Of a stretch of 24,971 nt of DNA, positions 1 through 7,247 are shown in pieces. A program made the translations under genes and the position numbers. Numbering within the stretch: the first letter of the stretch is position 1; each line of letters opens with the position of its first letter. The DNA comes from a virus. The notes beneath the pieces were generated by a model, which searched no databases, had not been told where the DNA came from, and saw nothing but the letters and a program-made list of their open reading frames with translations. The stretch is from IMG/VR virus record IMGVR_UViG_3300021957_000283, positions 1 through 24,971 of that record; one strand, given 5' to 3'.

Positions 1-1
1 A

Positions 2-157
2 GACATTGAATTTATTATTTATCACCAACTAGGGGAAAATCCTGATAAAGGTATACTTGATATAACAATAGACAGTATAACCACAGATGAAGGATTAGCT
101 GCTCCTTACGGAATAGCAGAGGTCAATCTAAACACAGCCTATAGGCTAGAAAATTAA
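2..157 (+). CDS. C-terminal end of a preceding virion gene, possibly tail terminator (partial)
   Basis: An open frame runs from base 2 to the TAA at 155-157, giving the last 51 residues of a protein that starts before the window. The visible tail includes ...LDITIDSITTDEGLA... and ends in NTAYRLEN. In lambda-type modules the gene just before the major tail protein is usually the tail terminator or completion protein, which caps the tail tube and joins it to the head. The position fits that role, but no diagnostic motif is visible, so the function is an inference from order. The next gene starts 11 bases after the stop. Confidence 0.55.
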   Translation, partial: DIEFIIYHQLGENPDKGILDITIDSITTDEGLAAPYGIAEVNLNTAYRLEN

Positions 158-168
158 GGAGAAATAAC

Positions 169-1467
169 ATGGCATCCTCTCTCAATTTACAGAGAAATTC
201 TGAAGTGTTCTTTTCAACAGTTGATATTAATAGTGGTTCAGTTGCAGTAGCAATGACCCCGGCTAACACCTGGAAACTAGAAGTATTAGCTGGTTTTGCT
301 GCTACCTCTACATCAGCTACTCAAGACATCACTTCTCTTGAATCCGGTCTAAGCCCTGATCGGTCACAACAAAGATTTAATACGGCAATCAACCCTGTTG
401 ATTGGAATATTCAGGTATATATGCGCCCAACAGGTGTAGAAACTACTGGTGCTGCTAACGGTACTACTGCAAAAACTAATGAATCAGGTAATACAAAACC
501 TCTTGCAGACTGGTATATGTGGCAAGCTCTTACTTCAAGTACTTTAGCTGCTGCAAAATCACAAGTAGCTGCTACACGAGTAGCAGAGCAATCTATTTGG
601 CAAACTGGTGGTACACTAAAAACTAATACTATCACAGCTGGAACTCGTATTCATGCTTCAACATCTAATTGGGCTGTTGCTCCAGAATACTTTATGTACT
701 TTAAACTTGATAATGTTATTTATCAGGTAGATAAAGCTACAGTAAACTCAGCTTCTGTTGATGCAGGCATTGAAGATATTGCTGCTGTTACTTGGAGTGG
801 TTTTGGTACTACCATGAAAGAACTAGTAGGAGCACCAAGAGATATTGCTGTTGCAACCTTTGGCGGAATTAAAAATTCTGGTGGTACTGCTGTTGTTGGC
901 AACTCTAACGCACATGCTCTGAGCGCTGCATCTTCTTATCACCCATTCAATACTATGAATGTTGCTGGCACAGTGACCACTAACGCATTTATTAAGAATC
1001 GTTTGAGTGCCATTGAGTTTCACCATAAAGCAACTGCATCAGCTTCTGATGAAAAGTTTACTTTCCCAGTAACTTCTATGAATATTGAGTATACCAACAA
1101 TATTACATATCTCACTCCAGAACAAATCTCTGCCCTTAACGAGCCAATCGGTCAGTTCTCAGGAACTAGATCTGTAACCGGCTCTACTACTATGTATCTT
1201 CGTTCAGGAGATTTAGAATCTGCAGGATTCTTACGTAATATTAGTGAAGATACACGTACTAACTCAGCCCAAACATCTAATGCTAATGTTATCATTGGTG
1301 GAGCTACAGCTCCATATGTTGCTTTCCAAATGAATGCAGCACAGTTTAGTTTTCCAGCAATTCAAACTGAAGATGTTATCTCTATGACTGTTGACTTTAT
1401 GGCACAAGAACTTGATGCTAATAAAGGCGATGGTGGAGAAGTTGAAATTGTAGCTATAAAAGCTTAA
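169..1467 (+). CDS. Probable major tail tube protein (lambda gpV position)
   Basis: A 432-residue protein with ATG at 169, preceded by a strong AAGGAG ribosome binding site at 156-161. It is Ala/Thr/Ser/Asn-rich with no signal peptide or membrane segment, as expected for a self-assembling virion protein. Its place directly before a frameshifted chaperone pair and the tape measure gene is the classic position of the tail tube subunit that polymerises around the tape measure. At 432 residues it is much longer than lambda gpV (about 246), so an added surface domain is possible. Its codons are more mixed (CGT/CGC/CGG arginine, more C-ending codons) than in the later tail genes, which fits high expression. 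I do not recognise a specific family, so the call rests on context. Confidence 0.7.
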   Translation: MASSLNLQRNSEVFFSTVDINSGSVAVAMTPANTWKLEVLAGFAATSTSATQDITSLESGLSPDRSQQRFNTAINPVDWNIQVYMRPTGVETTGAANGTTAKTNESGNTKPLADWYMWQALTSSTLAAAKSQVAATRVAEQSIWQTGGTLKTNTITAGTRIHASTSNWAVAPEYFMYFKLDNVIYQVDKATVNSASVDAGIEDIAAVTWSGFGTTMKELVGAPRDIAVATFGGIKNSGGTAVVGNSNAHALSAASSYHPFNTMNVAGTVTTNAFIKNRLSAIEFHHKATASASDEKFTFPVTSMNIEYTNNITYLTPEQISALNEPIGQFSGTRSVTGSTTMYLRSGDLESAGFLRNISEDTRTNSAQTSNANVIIGGATAPYVAFQMNAAQFSFPAIQTEDVISMTVDFMAQELDANKGDGGEVEIVAIKA

Positions 1468-1486
1468 TTAAAAATTAATGTGTTTC

Positions 1487-1583
1487 TGAGGGGGAACACC
1501 ACATTATTAACCAGAAGAACACCCACTACTTGCAAGTCCAGGTTCCCCCTCACCTAAGACAAGCAGATATGTAGTGGGTGTTC
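1487..1583 (+). ncRNA. Interleaved inverted repeats: predicted intercistronic RNA pseudoknot
   Basis: The 142-base gap between the tail tube gene and the chaperone gene is not coding. It contains two perfect complementary pairs in the order A-B-A'-B'. Arm A (1487-1497, TGAGGGGGAAC) pairs with A' (1542-1552, GTTCCCCCTCA) over 11 bp. Arm B (1517-1529, GAACACCCACTAC) pairs with B' (1571-1583, GTAGTGGGTGTTC) over 13 bp. This order is the topology of an H-type pseudoknot, with connecting loops of about 19, 12 and 18 bases. A 10-base palindrome, ACTTGCAAGT, lies at 1528-1537. The element ends 13 bases before the GAGGGG ribosome binding site at 1597-1602 of the chaperone gene. A cis-regulatory role is inferred; the complementarity is seen directly. 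I do not recognise it as a known riboswitch. Confidence 0.6.
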
Positions 1584-1609
1584 GTTTATCATCCTAGAGG
1601 GGAAAAACT

Positions 1610-2041
1610 ATGAGTAAAATTAAAGGCTTAATTGCTAAAGAAACCGCAACTTGGGTTCAGTTTCCAGAAATGGAAGAGTTTGAAATTCATCTTCGTTATC
1701 TAACTCGTGAAGATCTAATGAAGATTCGTAACAAGGCTCTTACATATAAGTTTAATAAACGCACTCGTCAACGGGAAGAAGAAGTTGACAACGAAAAGTT
1801 TCTTGAAGCATATGCTGAAAAAGCAATTGCAGGCTGGAAAGGGCTTAAGGTAAAACATTTACCGGTTCTTTTACCTGTTGATATTTCAACAATGGACGCC
1901 GCAGAAGAAGTAGAGTATTCTATGGAAGATGCAATTGAACTTTTAAAAAATTCTACAATTTTTGATCAGTTTATTACAGATACCATGAATGACTTTGAAC
2001 AATTTTCAGTTAAGAAGAAAGAAACAAACTCAAAAAACTAA
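1610..2041 (+). CDS. Tail assembly chaperone, short form (lambda gpG-like)
   Basis: A 143-residue protein with ATG at 1610, preceded by AGAGGGG at 1596-1602. The sequence has the look of siphophage tail assembly chaperones: a WVQFPxMEEFEIHLRYLTRED start, a charged helical middle, IAGWKGL near residue 75, and a C-terminal helix ending in DFEQF. Length is close to lambda gpG (about 140). Such chaperones coat the tape measure protein and recruit tube subunits during tail assembly, and are absent from the mature virion. The last codons, TCA AAA AAC TAA, form a slippery site, so a fraction of ribosomes should continue into the overlapping frame to give a longer product. The upstream intergenic RNA element may regulate its translation. 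Confidence 0.85.
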   Translation: MSKIKGLIAKETATWVQFPEMEEFEIHLRYLTREDLMKIRNKALTYKFNKRTRQREEEVDNEKFLEAYAEKAIAGWKGLKVKHLPVLLPVDISTMDAAEEVEYSMEDAIELLKNSTIFDQFITDTMNDFEQFSVKKKETNSKN

Positions 2042-2069
2042 CTGACTACCTCCAAAGTTCTTTTGGGGG
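2032..2069 (+). promoter_or_regulatory. Programmed -1 ribosomal frameshift signal
   Basis: The heptamer A AAA AAC at 2032-2038 is in the correct register for -1 slippage (TCA AAA AAC TAA in the zero frame), with the stop immediately after it. Ten bases downstream, 2049-2056 (CCTCCAAA) pairs with 2062-2069 (TTTGGGGG) in an 8-bp stem with one G-U pair and a 5-base loop, at the usual distance for a stimulatory hairpin. After slippage the reading frame continues at CTA (2038) without a stop to 2397. This is the typical G/GT mechanism of long-tailed phages. Confidence 0.85.
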
Positions 2070-2397
2070 TGGGGGTTTAACAGCAGATCAATATATATTG
2101 ATGTGCGAACAGATGGGTTGGGAACCAAAAGAGGAAGATTTACCTCAAGACGGCTCCAACCTATCTTTAGAGTGTCAACAAGCTCTAACAGTTTTAAATG
2201 CTCTTCCTGATATATTCGAAGGTATGAATGGTACATGGATGGGAAAAGACTATAGCGGTCTAAGTGCTATTATGGATATTTATGAAATTGATGATAGACG
2301 TTCAGTATTTGAATTGTTAAAAGAAGCTGAGTCTATGTTAGGAAAATACTACGCACAAGAAGCTAAGCAACAAAGCAGAAGCTTAAAAAAGGGGTAA
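2038..2397 (+). CDS. Frameshift extension of tail assembly chaperone (lambda T-like part of GT)
   Basis: This is the -1 frame continuation of the chaperone gene, not a separate gene. From 2038 it reads LTDYLQSSFGGGGLTADQYILMCEQMGWEP and onward to the TAA at 2395-2397, adding about 119 residues for a fusion of about 262. This compares well with lambda gpGT (279). An internal ATG at 2101 exists but has no good ribosome binding site, and the open frame upstream of it is continuous back to the slippery site, so translation by frameshift is the better reading. The known role of the T part is to bind tail tube subunits while the G part binds the tape measure. The tape measure gene starts 3 bases after the stop. 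Confidence 0.8.
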   Translation, partial: LTDYLQSSFGGGGLTADQYILMCEQMGWEPKEEDLPQDGSNLSLECQQALTVLNALPDIFEGMNGTWMGKDYSGLSAIMDIYEIDDRRSVFELLKEAESMLGKYYAQEAKQQSRSLKKG

Positions 2398-2400
2398 TCG

Positions 2401-5400
2401 TTGGCAACTATTAGAAATACTATTGATACACAGTTTACAAGCAGAGGTGCGAGGCGAGTTAGAGAAGAAACTGAGTCTATTGGTAGAGCTCAAACTCGCC
2501 TTGGACAAGCGTCTGCAGGTGCTGGTCGTTCCTTTTCTGCTCAATCTACTGGGATGGGTGGATTAGTTGGTGTATATGCAGCTGCCGCTGCAAATGTATT
2601 TGCTATTAGTGCTGCTTTTGAAGCATTAAATGCTGCCGCAAAATTTCAAACAATTATTAGAGGTACTGAGCAACTTGCCAACGCTGTTGGTACAAGTGCT
2701 GAAACTGTTATAAATAGTATGAAAGATATAACTAATGGCCAGCTATCTATAGCAGAAGCAGCAAAAGCTGCTAACATGGCACTTTCAGCAGGTTTTAATG
2801 TAAATCAAATTCAAGATTTTACTATGGTAGCTACCAAAGCAGCTAAAACATTAGGTAGAGATTTAACCGATTCAATCCAACGTGTGACGAGAGGTATTAT
2901 TAAACTTGAACCAGAACTTTTAGATGAATTAGGTATTTTTACGCGTATTGAACCTGCTGTTAATGCTTACGCACTACAATTAGGTAAATCTGCTTCACAA
3001 TTAACTACATTTGAAAAAAGACAAGCTTTTGCTGTTCAAGTTACAAAAGATGGTACTAATGCGTTTAAAGATGTTACCTTAGCAGCAGACTCTTCCCAAG
3101 CTTCTTTTGAAAAATTAGTAGCTACTTTTAGTGATCTGGCTATTCAAGGAGCAGGTTTGATTGCTAATGCATTAGCTCCTTTAGCTGATTTTTTAAATGA
3201 TAGCTTAGGTAATCAATTAATTCTTTTAGGTGCTGTAGGAACTTTAGTTTTTGGTAAGTTAGCTACAGCTGTCGGCGGTTTTGTAGCTGGGGGAGTAGCT
3301 TCTCTTAGTATAGGTTTAAATACACTTGCTCTTGAAATGGCAGCTGTTGGTACTAGTGCTACTGCTATGGCTACTCGAACTGCGGCAGCTTCTGCTGCCT
3401 TTACAGGCGCAGGCGCTTTAGCAGGATCCAGTAGAGGTATGGGTTCTCAACTTAAAAAAGATTTAGCTAAAGGACCATTAAGTTTAGAGCAAGCACAAGA
3501 GTATGATCCTAAAATAAAAAAAGCTCTTGAAGCAGAGAGAAAAGAAAGAATGAAGTTACACCGTATAAGAAGATCGGGTGTAGCACTAAGTGTACAACAG
3601 AATAGACAAATGCAGATGTCTCTCCAGAGAAGTAGAGCATTAGGCATAAGCATGAGAGTAGTTAGAGATCAAATACATTTAGCGGGTACTGGTGCTAATA
3701 TGCTAACAAGAGGTTTAGCAAAAGCTTCTGCTGCTGCTGCTGTTTTTGGGACTGTTATGAATTTTGCATTGGCTGCGGTAAATTATATAGTAATCGCACT
3801 GGTCGCAATACAAGCAGGTTTTAAATTCTTTGCAGATATAGATGTTTTTCAAATACTACTTGATGCCTATAAAGAAATGACCAAAGAATCTAGACAACAC
3901 GCTGCAGGATTAAAAGAAGTTAATAGCTTGATAGATGTTCAAGGTAGTAAATTAACAGATGTAGTAGCAATCATGGATGCTGCAAGAATAGATCCAGAAA
4001 ATAGAACTACTGAAGGCCTAAGAGACTCTATGGAGACTCAAGTAGAGGCTATACAAGATTATCAAAATCAAATACTGCAAATAGAAAAAGTAATTGCTCG
4101 TAGCGCGCAACTTAATCAAAGTTTCTTGCCAGCCAATGCTGGTGGCAGCCCTGGTATTGCACAACTTGCATTAGGTGGTTTTGGATCTCAGCAAGACTTT
4201 GCAGATGCAGTAATAGAGGTAGCAGAGTTAAAAGACAAAATAATGGATGCACAAGCTGCTATTAATATACTTGGAGGTGCTTTTAGTAATGTTCAAGATA
4301 TAGATAACTTTACTAAATTTATAGGTAAGGCAAAAGAAGAAATTGAAGGATTAACTACTGCTTTATCTAAAGCATTTGCAAAAGGTAGACTTGATGTTAG
4401 TGAGTTATTGCCTACCCAAATTAATAGTGGGAATCAAATTAATAGTGGAACTATGAAAAAACAAGTACTCGAAACAAGAGGAATTAAAAGAAGAGACTTT
4501 GCCGATTCAACACAGAACATAACAAGTCCTTTTTTTGCTGGATCCAGAACTGGTGCTCTCGAGAACGTCGAAAATATGCAGTTTGGTGAACAAAATAATA
4601 AGTTAACTCTATTTGTAGATGCACAAGATAAATATACTAAAGGTAGTGCAGCTTTTATTAAAGCTACAGATGATACTTCTGATGCATATAATAAAATAGA
4701 AGAATTATTTGCAGGTTTAGCTACTGGTCTGATTAGTGATGAAAATGCTGGTAAACTACTTGCTACAATTAGAGCTCAAATGGAAGCAGCACAGGCAACA
4801 ATAGAAGCAGCTAAGACAGATGGCATATTTGAAGGTAGGCAAATAAGCCAAGCTGAAAAGTATTTGGCGACAATTGAAGAAGGTTTAGCATTTATTAATC
4901 AGGAACTGAGTAGAGGTACTGAAAGATTTATAGCACAAGAAAAGCTATTTCTTGCATTAAATAAACAATTTTCTAATGTTAATAAATTTATTGACGAGGC
5001 AGGCAATACAGGAGCAATAAATGCTGCAACTGGAGAAATTGCTACCAGTCAAAAACAACAATTAAAATTTCAACGAGAAAACTTTCTAATATTGTCTAAA
5101 AGACTTGAAGTGCTGAAAAAATATACTCCTGAAGAGATAAAACAGAGAGGTTTACTGGCTGAAAAGCAAGGTTTAGAGGCAAATCTATTACTAATAGCTA
5201 AAGAATCATTTGCTGAGTCTGTTAAACTACTACTTAATAGTAAAAAACAGATAGATGCGCAGACAACAAAAACTAAGCAGATGCAAGATCAACTTGATAT
5301 ATTAAAAATGCAAAATGCAGAAGCAGTAAGACTATCTGGTATACGTGCGCGTGATGCTTCCCAACAACTTGGACTACAAGTTGGTAATGCTGCTAAGGGA

Positions 5401-7233
5401 GAAATGGCTGGTACTTCTATAAGAGAACCTGTTATGTCTACCTTTTCCAAAGGAAAGGGAGGTACTGCAGGTGACATATTAGGATTTGCTGGAGGTGATG
5501 TAGGCATTCAGAATATGAAGCAAACTCAAAGTGCTTTTGATGCAATAATAAAGAGAGAAGAACGTAGAGTATCATTAGTGAAACAACGAGTGGCTATTGA
5601 AAATGAAGGTGCAGCTATTCAAAGAGGTATGCGTATGAGTGCTGTGCAAGCTAAAGCAGATGCAGCATCGGGTGCAGGATCTCTTATGGTAATGAGAGCT
5701 GAAGAAGCTGCTACTATCATTGAAGAAAGATCACTATCTACTACACAAGAAATATTAGATGGTAGAATAGCAGTAATGAAAGCTGAAAGAGATGCAGCGT
5801 TAGCTTCTATTGGCGGACAAATGGCCGTAGCTGCAGAAGAGTTTAAACAAGCAAAAGAAGTTATACAAGAACGTAGAGACGCGCTAATTCTTGAACAAGA
5901 AACTCAAAGAGATGCAGAGCTTAATAGAAAAACACGTAGAGCAGATAACTTAGAAATTATAAGAGCTGAAAGACAACAAGCGATTGCAAGAAAAGCTTTA
6001 GAAATTCAAAAAGTTGCAGATGAAAAACAAGCTATTATTTCAAGAAGAGATATAACTATAAAACAAGCACGTATGGAAAAAGAAAAAGCACTTATTGAAG
6101 TTGATATGATGCAAAAACAGTTTAATCTATTAAAATTTAAAATAGAATCTGATAACAAATTTTTAACAAGATACTCTGATATAACACGAGATTTAGGAAA
6201 AGCTTTAGGTGTTACCTATGAGCCTACTGAGTCAACTGTAAAAGACCCTACTAAAGAGGCATTAAAATTTATTGAAAGAGTGGCTGGAATAGGTGGATTT
6301 TTAGATCAACAAAGAGGTATTATAGGGGATACTGCAAAAAGTAAAATAGAGACTGCAGGAACAGTCGCAACTGATGATGAATCAGCTCGTGCAGATAATC
6401 AAAAAAGATTAGAGAGTCAGTTTGAACAGCTTAAAAACCTTGACGCATTAAAAACGTCTATGGAAGATCAAGAAACTACGTTTTTAGAGCAGGAAGCACA
6501 AAAACAAGCTGAAATGATTGCTATGAAATTAGAGAATTTAGACCTTGAAGATCAAGCGGTAAAACAAGCTTTTGATGAAAAAATGGGTGCTTTAGGTGTT
6601 GAAGCAGCAGTAGCTAAAGAAGCATATAGATTAGCTAAAGAAGCTGCTGAATATGACTTATCAGCTAAAAAACGCATGGTCGAGCTAGGCAAAAGTATGG
6701 CCTTTACTATATCTGACACTTTAGGTAACGCTATGATGAAGTTCTTAACCAATCTACAAGAAGGTAAACCACTCATAGAAGGTATTGGTGAGCTATTTAC
6801 TCAGATGTTGTTTGATATACAACAACAAATACTTCAAAAAACGCTTATTGATCCTATGACTAATGCAGTATCTGATACTCTTATAAAATCATTTGCTGGT
6901 TTTATGCTAGCAAGTGGTGGTACTGTTCGTCACATGGCTGAAGGTGGACAAGTTAACTCACTCCGTGACCGTGTACCTGCCATGTTAGAACCTGGAGAAT
7001 TTGTAATTCGTAAATCAGCTGCTAAGTCTATTGGACAAAGTAGATTAGGTCAAATGAATGCTACTGGTGCTGGTGGTATGGGTAACGTACAATTTAATAT
7101 TGTTAACAATGGCGAACCAAAGTCAGCAGAACAGCAAGGTGCACCTAAAATTGATACAGATAAAATTGTTATTGATGTTGTTATGCGTGATTTAAAATCT
7201 AACGGACCTATTAGACAAGCCATGAGAAATTGA
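2401..7233 (+). CDS. Tail tape measure protein
   Basis: A 1610-residue protein with a TTG start at 2401 preceded by AAGGGG (2389-2394). It is the largest protein after the chaperone pair, as expected for a tape measure. Early residues are Ala/Gly-rich. Two hydrophobic stretches, around residues 270-305 and 444-480, could become membrane segments on DNA ejection. Long charged helical regions follow, with a dense Glu/Arg/Lys/Gln coiled-coil zone at about 1140-1255. Near the C terminus (about 1505-1540) is the motif GGxVxxMAEGGQVN...DRVPAMLEPGEFVIRKSA, which recurs in siphophage tape measures. No lysozyme or peptidase domain is obvious. At the roughly 0.15 nm per residue usual for tape measures, a tail somewhat above 200 nm is expected, which is an inference. 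A 6-codon tandem duplication lies at 4417-4448. Confidence 0.93.
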   Translation: MATIRNTIDTQFTSRGARRVREETESIGRAQTRLGQASAGAGRSFSAQSTGMGGLVGVYAAAAANVFAISAAFEALNAAAKFQTIIRGTEQLANAVGTSAETVINSMKDITNGQLSIAEAAKAANMALSAGFNVNQIQDFTMVATKAAKTLGRDLTDSIQRVTRGIIKLEPELLDELGIFTRIEPAVNAYALQLGKSASQLTTFEKRQAFAVQVTKDGTNAFKDVTLAADSSQASFEKLVATFSDLAIQGAGLIANALAPLADFLNDSLGNQLILLGAVGTLVFGKLATAVGGFVAGGVASLSIGLNTLALEMAAVGTSATAMATRTAAASAAFTGAGALAGSSRGMGSQLKKDLAKGPLSLEQAQEYDPKIKKALEAERKERMKLHRIRRSGVALSVQQNRQMQMSLQRSRALGISMRVVRDQIHLAGTGANMLTRGLAKASAAAAVFGTVMNFALAAVNYIVIALVAIQAGFKFFADIDVFQILLDAYKEMTKESRQHAAGLKEVNSLIDVQGSKLTDVVAIMDAARIDPENRTTEGLRDSMETQVEAIQDYQNQILQIEKVIARSAQLNQSFLPANAGGSPGIAQLALGGFGSQQDFADAVIEVAELKDKIMDAQAAINILGGAFSNVQDIDNFTKFIGKAKEEIEGLTTALSKAFAKGRLDVSELLPTQINSGNQINSGTMKKQVLETRGIKRRDFADSTQNITSPFFAGSRTGALENVENMQFGEQNNKLTLFVDAQDKYTKGSAAFIKATDDTSDAYNKIEELFAGLATGLISDENAGKLLATIRAQMEAAQATIEAAKTDGIFEGRQISQAEKYLATIEEGLAFINQELSRGTERFIAQEKLFLALNKQFSNVNKFIDEAGNTGAINAATGEIATSQKQQLKFQRENFLILSKRLEVLKKYTPEEIKQRGLLAEKQGLEANLLLIAKESFAESVKLLLNSKKQIDAQTTKTKQMQDQLDILKMQNAEAVRLSGIRARDASQQLGLQVGNAAKGEMAGTSIREPVMSTFSKGKGGTAGDILGFAGGDVGIQNMKQTQSAFDAIIKREERRVSLVKQRVAIENEGAAIQRGMRMSAVQAKADAASGAGSLMVMRAEEAATIIEERSLSTTQEILDGRIAVMKAERDAALASIGGQMAVAAEEFKQAKEVIQERRDALILEQETQRDAELNRKTRRADNLEIIRAERQQAIARKALEIQKVADEKQAIISRRDITIKQARMEKEKALIEVDMMQKQFNLLKFKIESDNKFLTRYSDITRDLGKALGVTYEPTESTVKDPTKEALKFIERVAGIGGFLDQQRGIIGDTAKSKIETAGTVATDDESARADNQKRLESQFEQLKNLDALKTSMEDQETTFLEQEAQKQAEMIAMKLENLDLEDQAVKQAFDEKMGALGVEAAVAKEAYRLAKEAAEYDLSAKKRMVELGKSMAFTISDTLGNAMMKFLTNLQEGKPLIEGIGELFTQMLFDIQQQILQKTLIDPMTNAVSDTLIKSFAGFMLASGGTVRHMAEGGQVNSLRDRVPAMLEPGEFVIRKSAAKSIGQSRLGQMNATGAGGMGNVQFNIVNNGEPKSAEQQGAPKIDTDKIVIDVVMRDLKSNGPIRQAMRN
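4417..4448 (+). repeat. Short in-frame tandem duplication in tape measure gene
   Basis: The 14-base word CAAATTAATAGTGG occurs at 4417-4430 and again at 4435-4448, an 18-base period that encodes QINSGN followed by QINSGT. It looks like a recent in-frame slippage or duplication event. Tape measures tolerate such length changes. Confidence 0.8.
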
Positions 7234-7247
7234 TAAGGAAATAAACT

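Noticed and set aside
1517-1590. Arms B/B' as a simple Rho-independent terminator after the tail tube gene
   Set aside because: The 13-bp stem would enclose a 41-base loop and is followed only by GTTTATC, not a T tract. The loop also contains arm A', so a pseudoknot fits better.
2030-2236. Minus-strand open frame over the frameshift region
   Set aside because: The + strand frame is explained by the chaperone extension with a good frameshift signal; the minus frame has no supporting signal.
2101-2397. Independent gene starting at ATG 2101
   Set aside because: No ribosome binding site precedes it, and the open frame extends without a stop back to the slippery heptamer, so it is better read as a frameshift extension.
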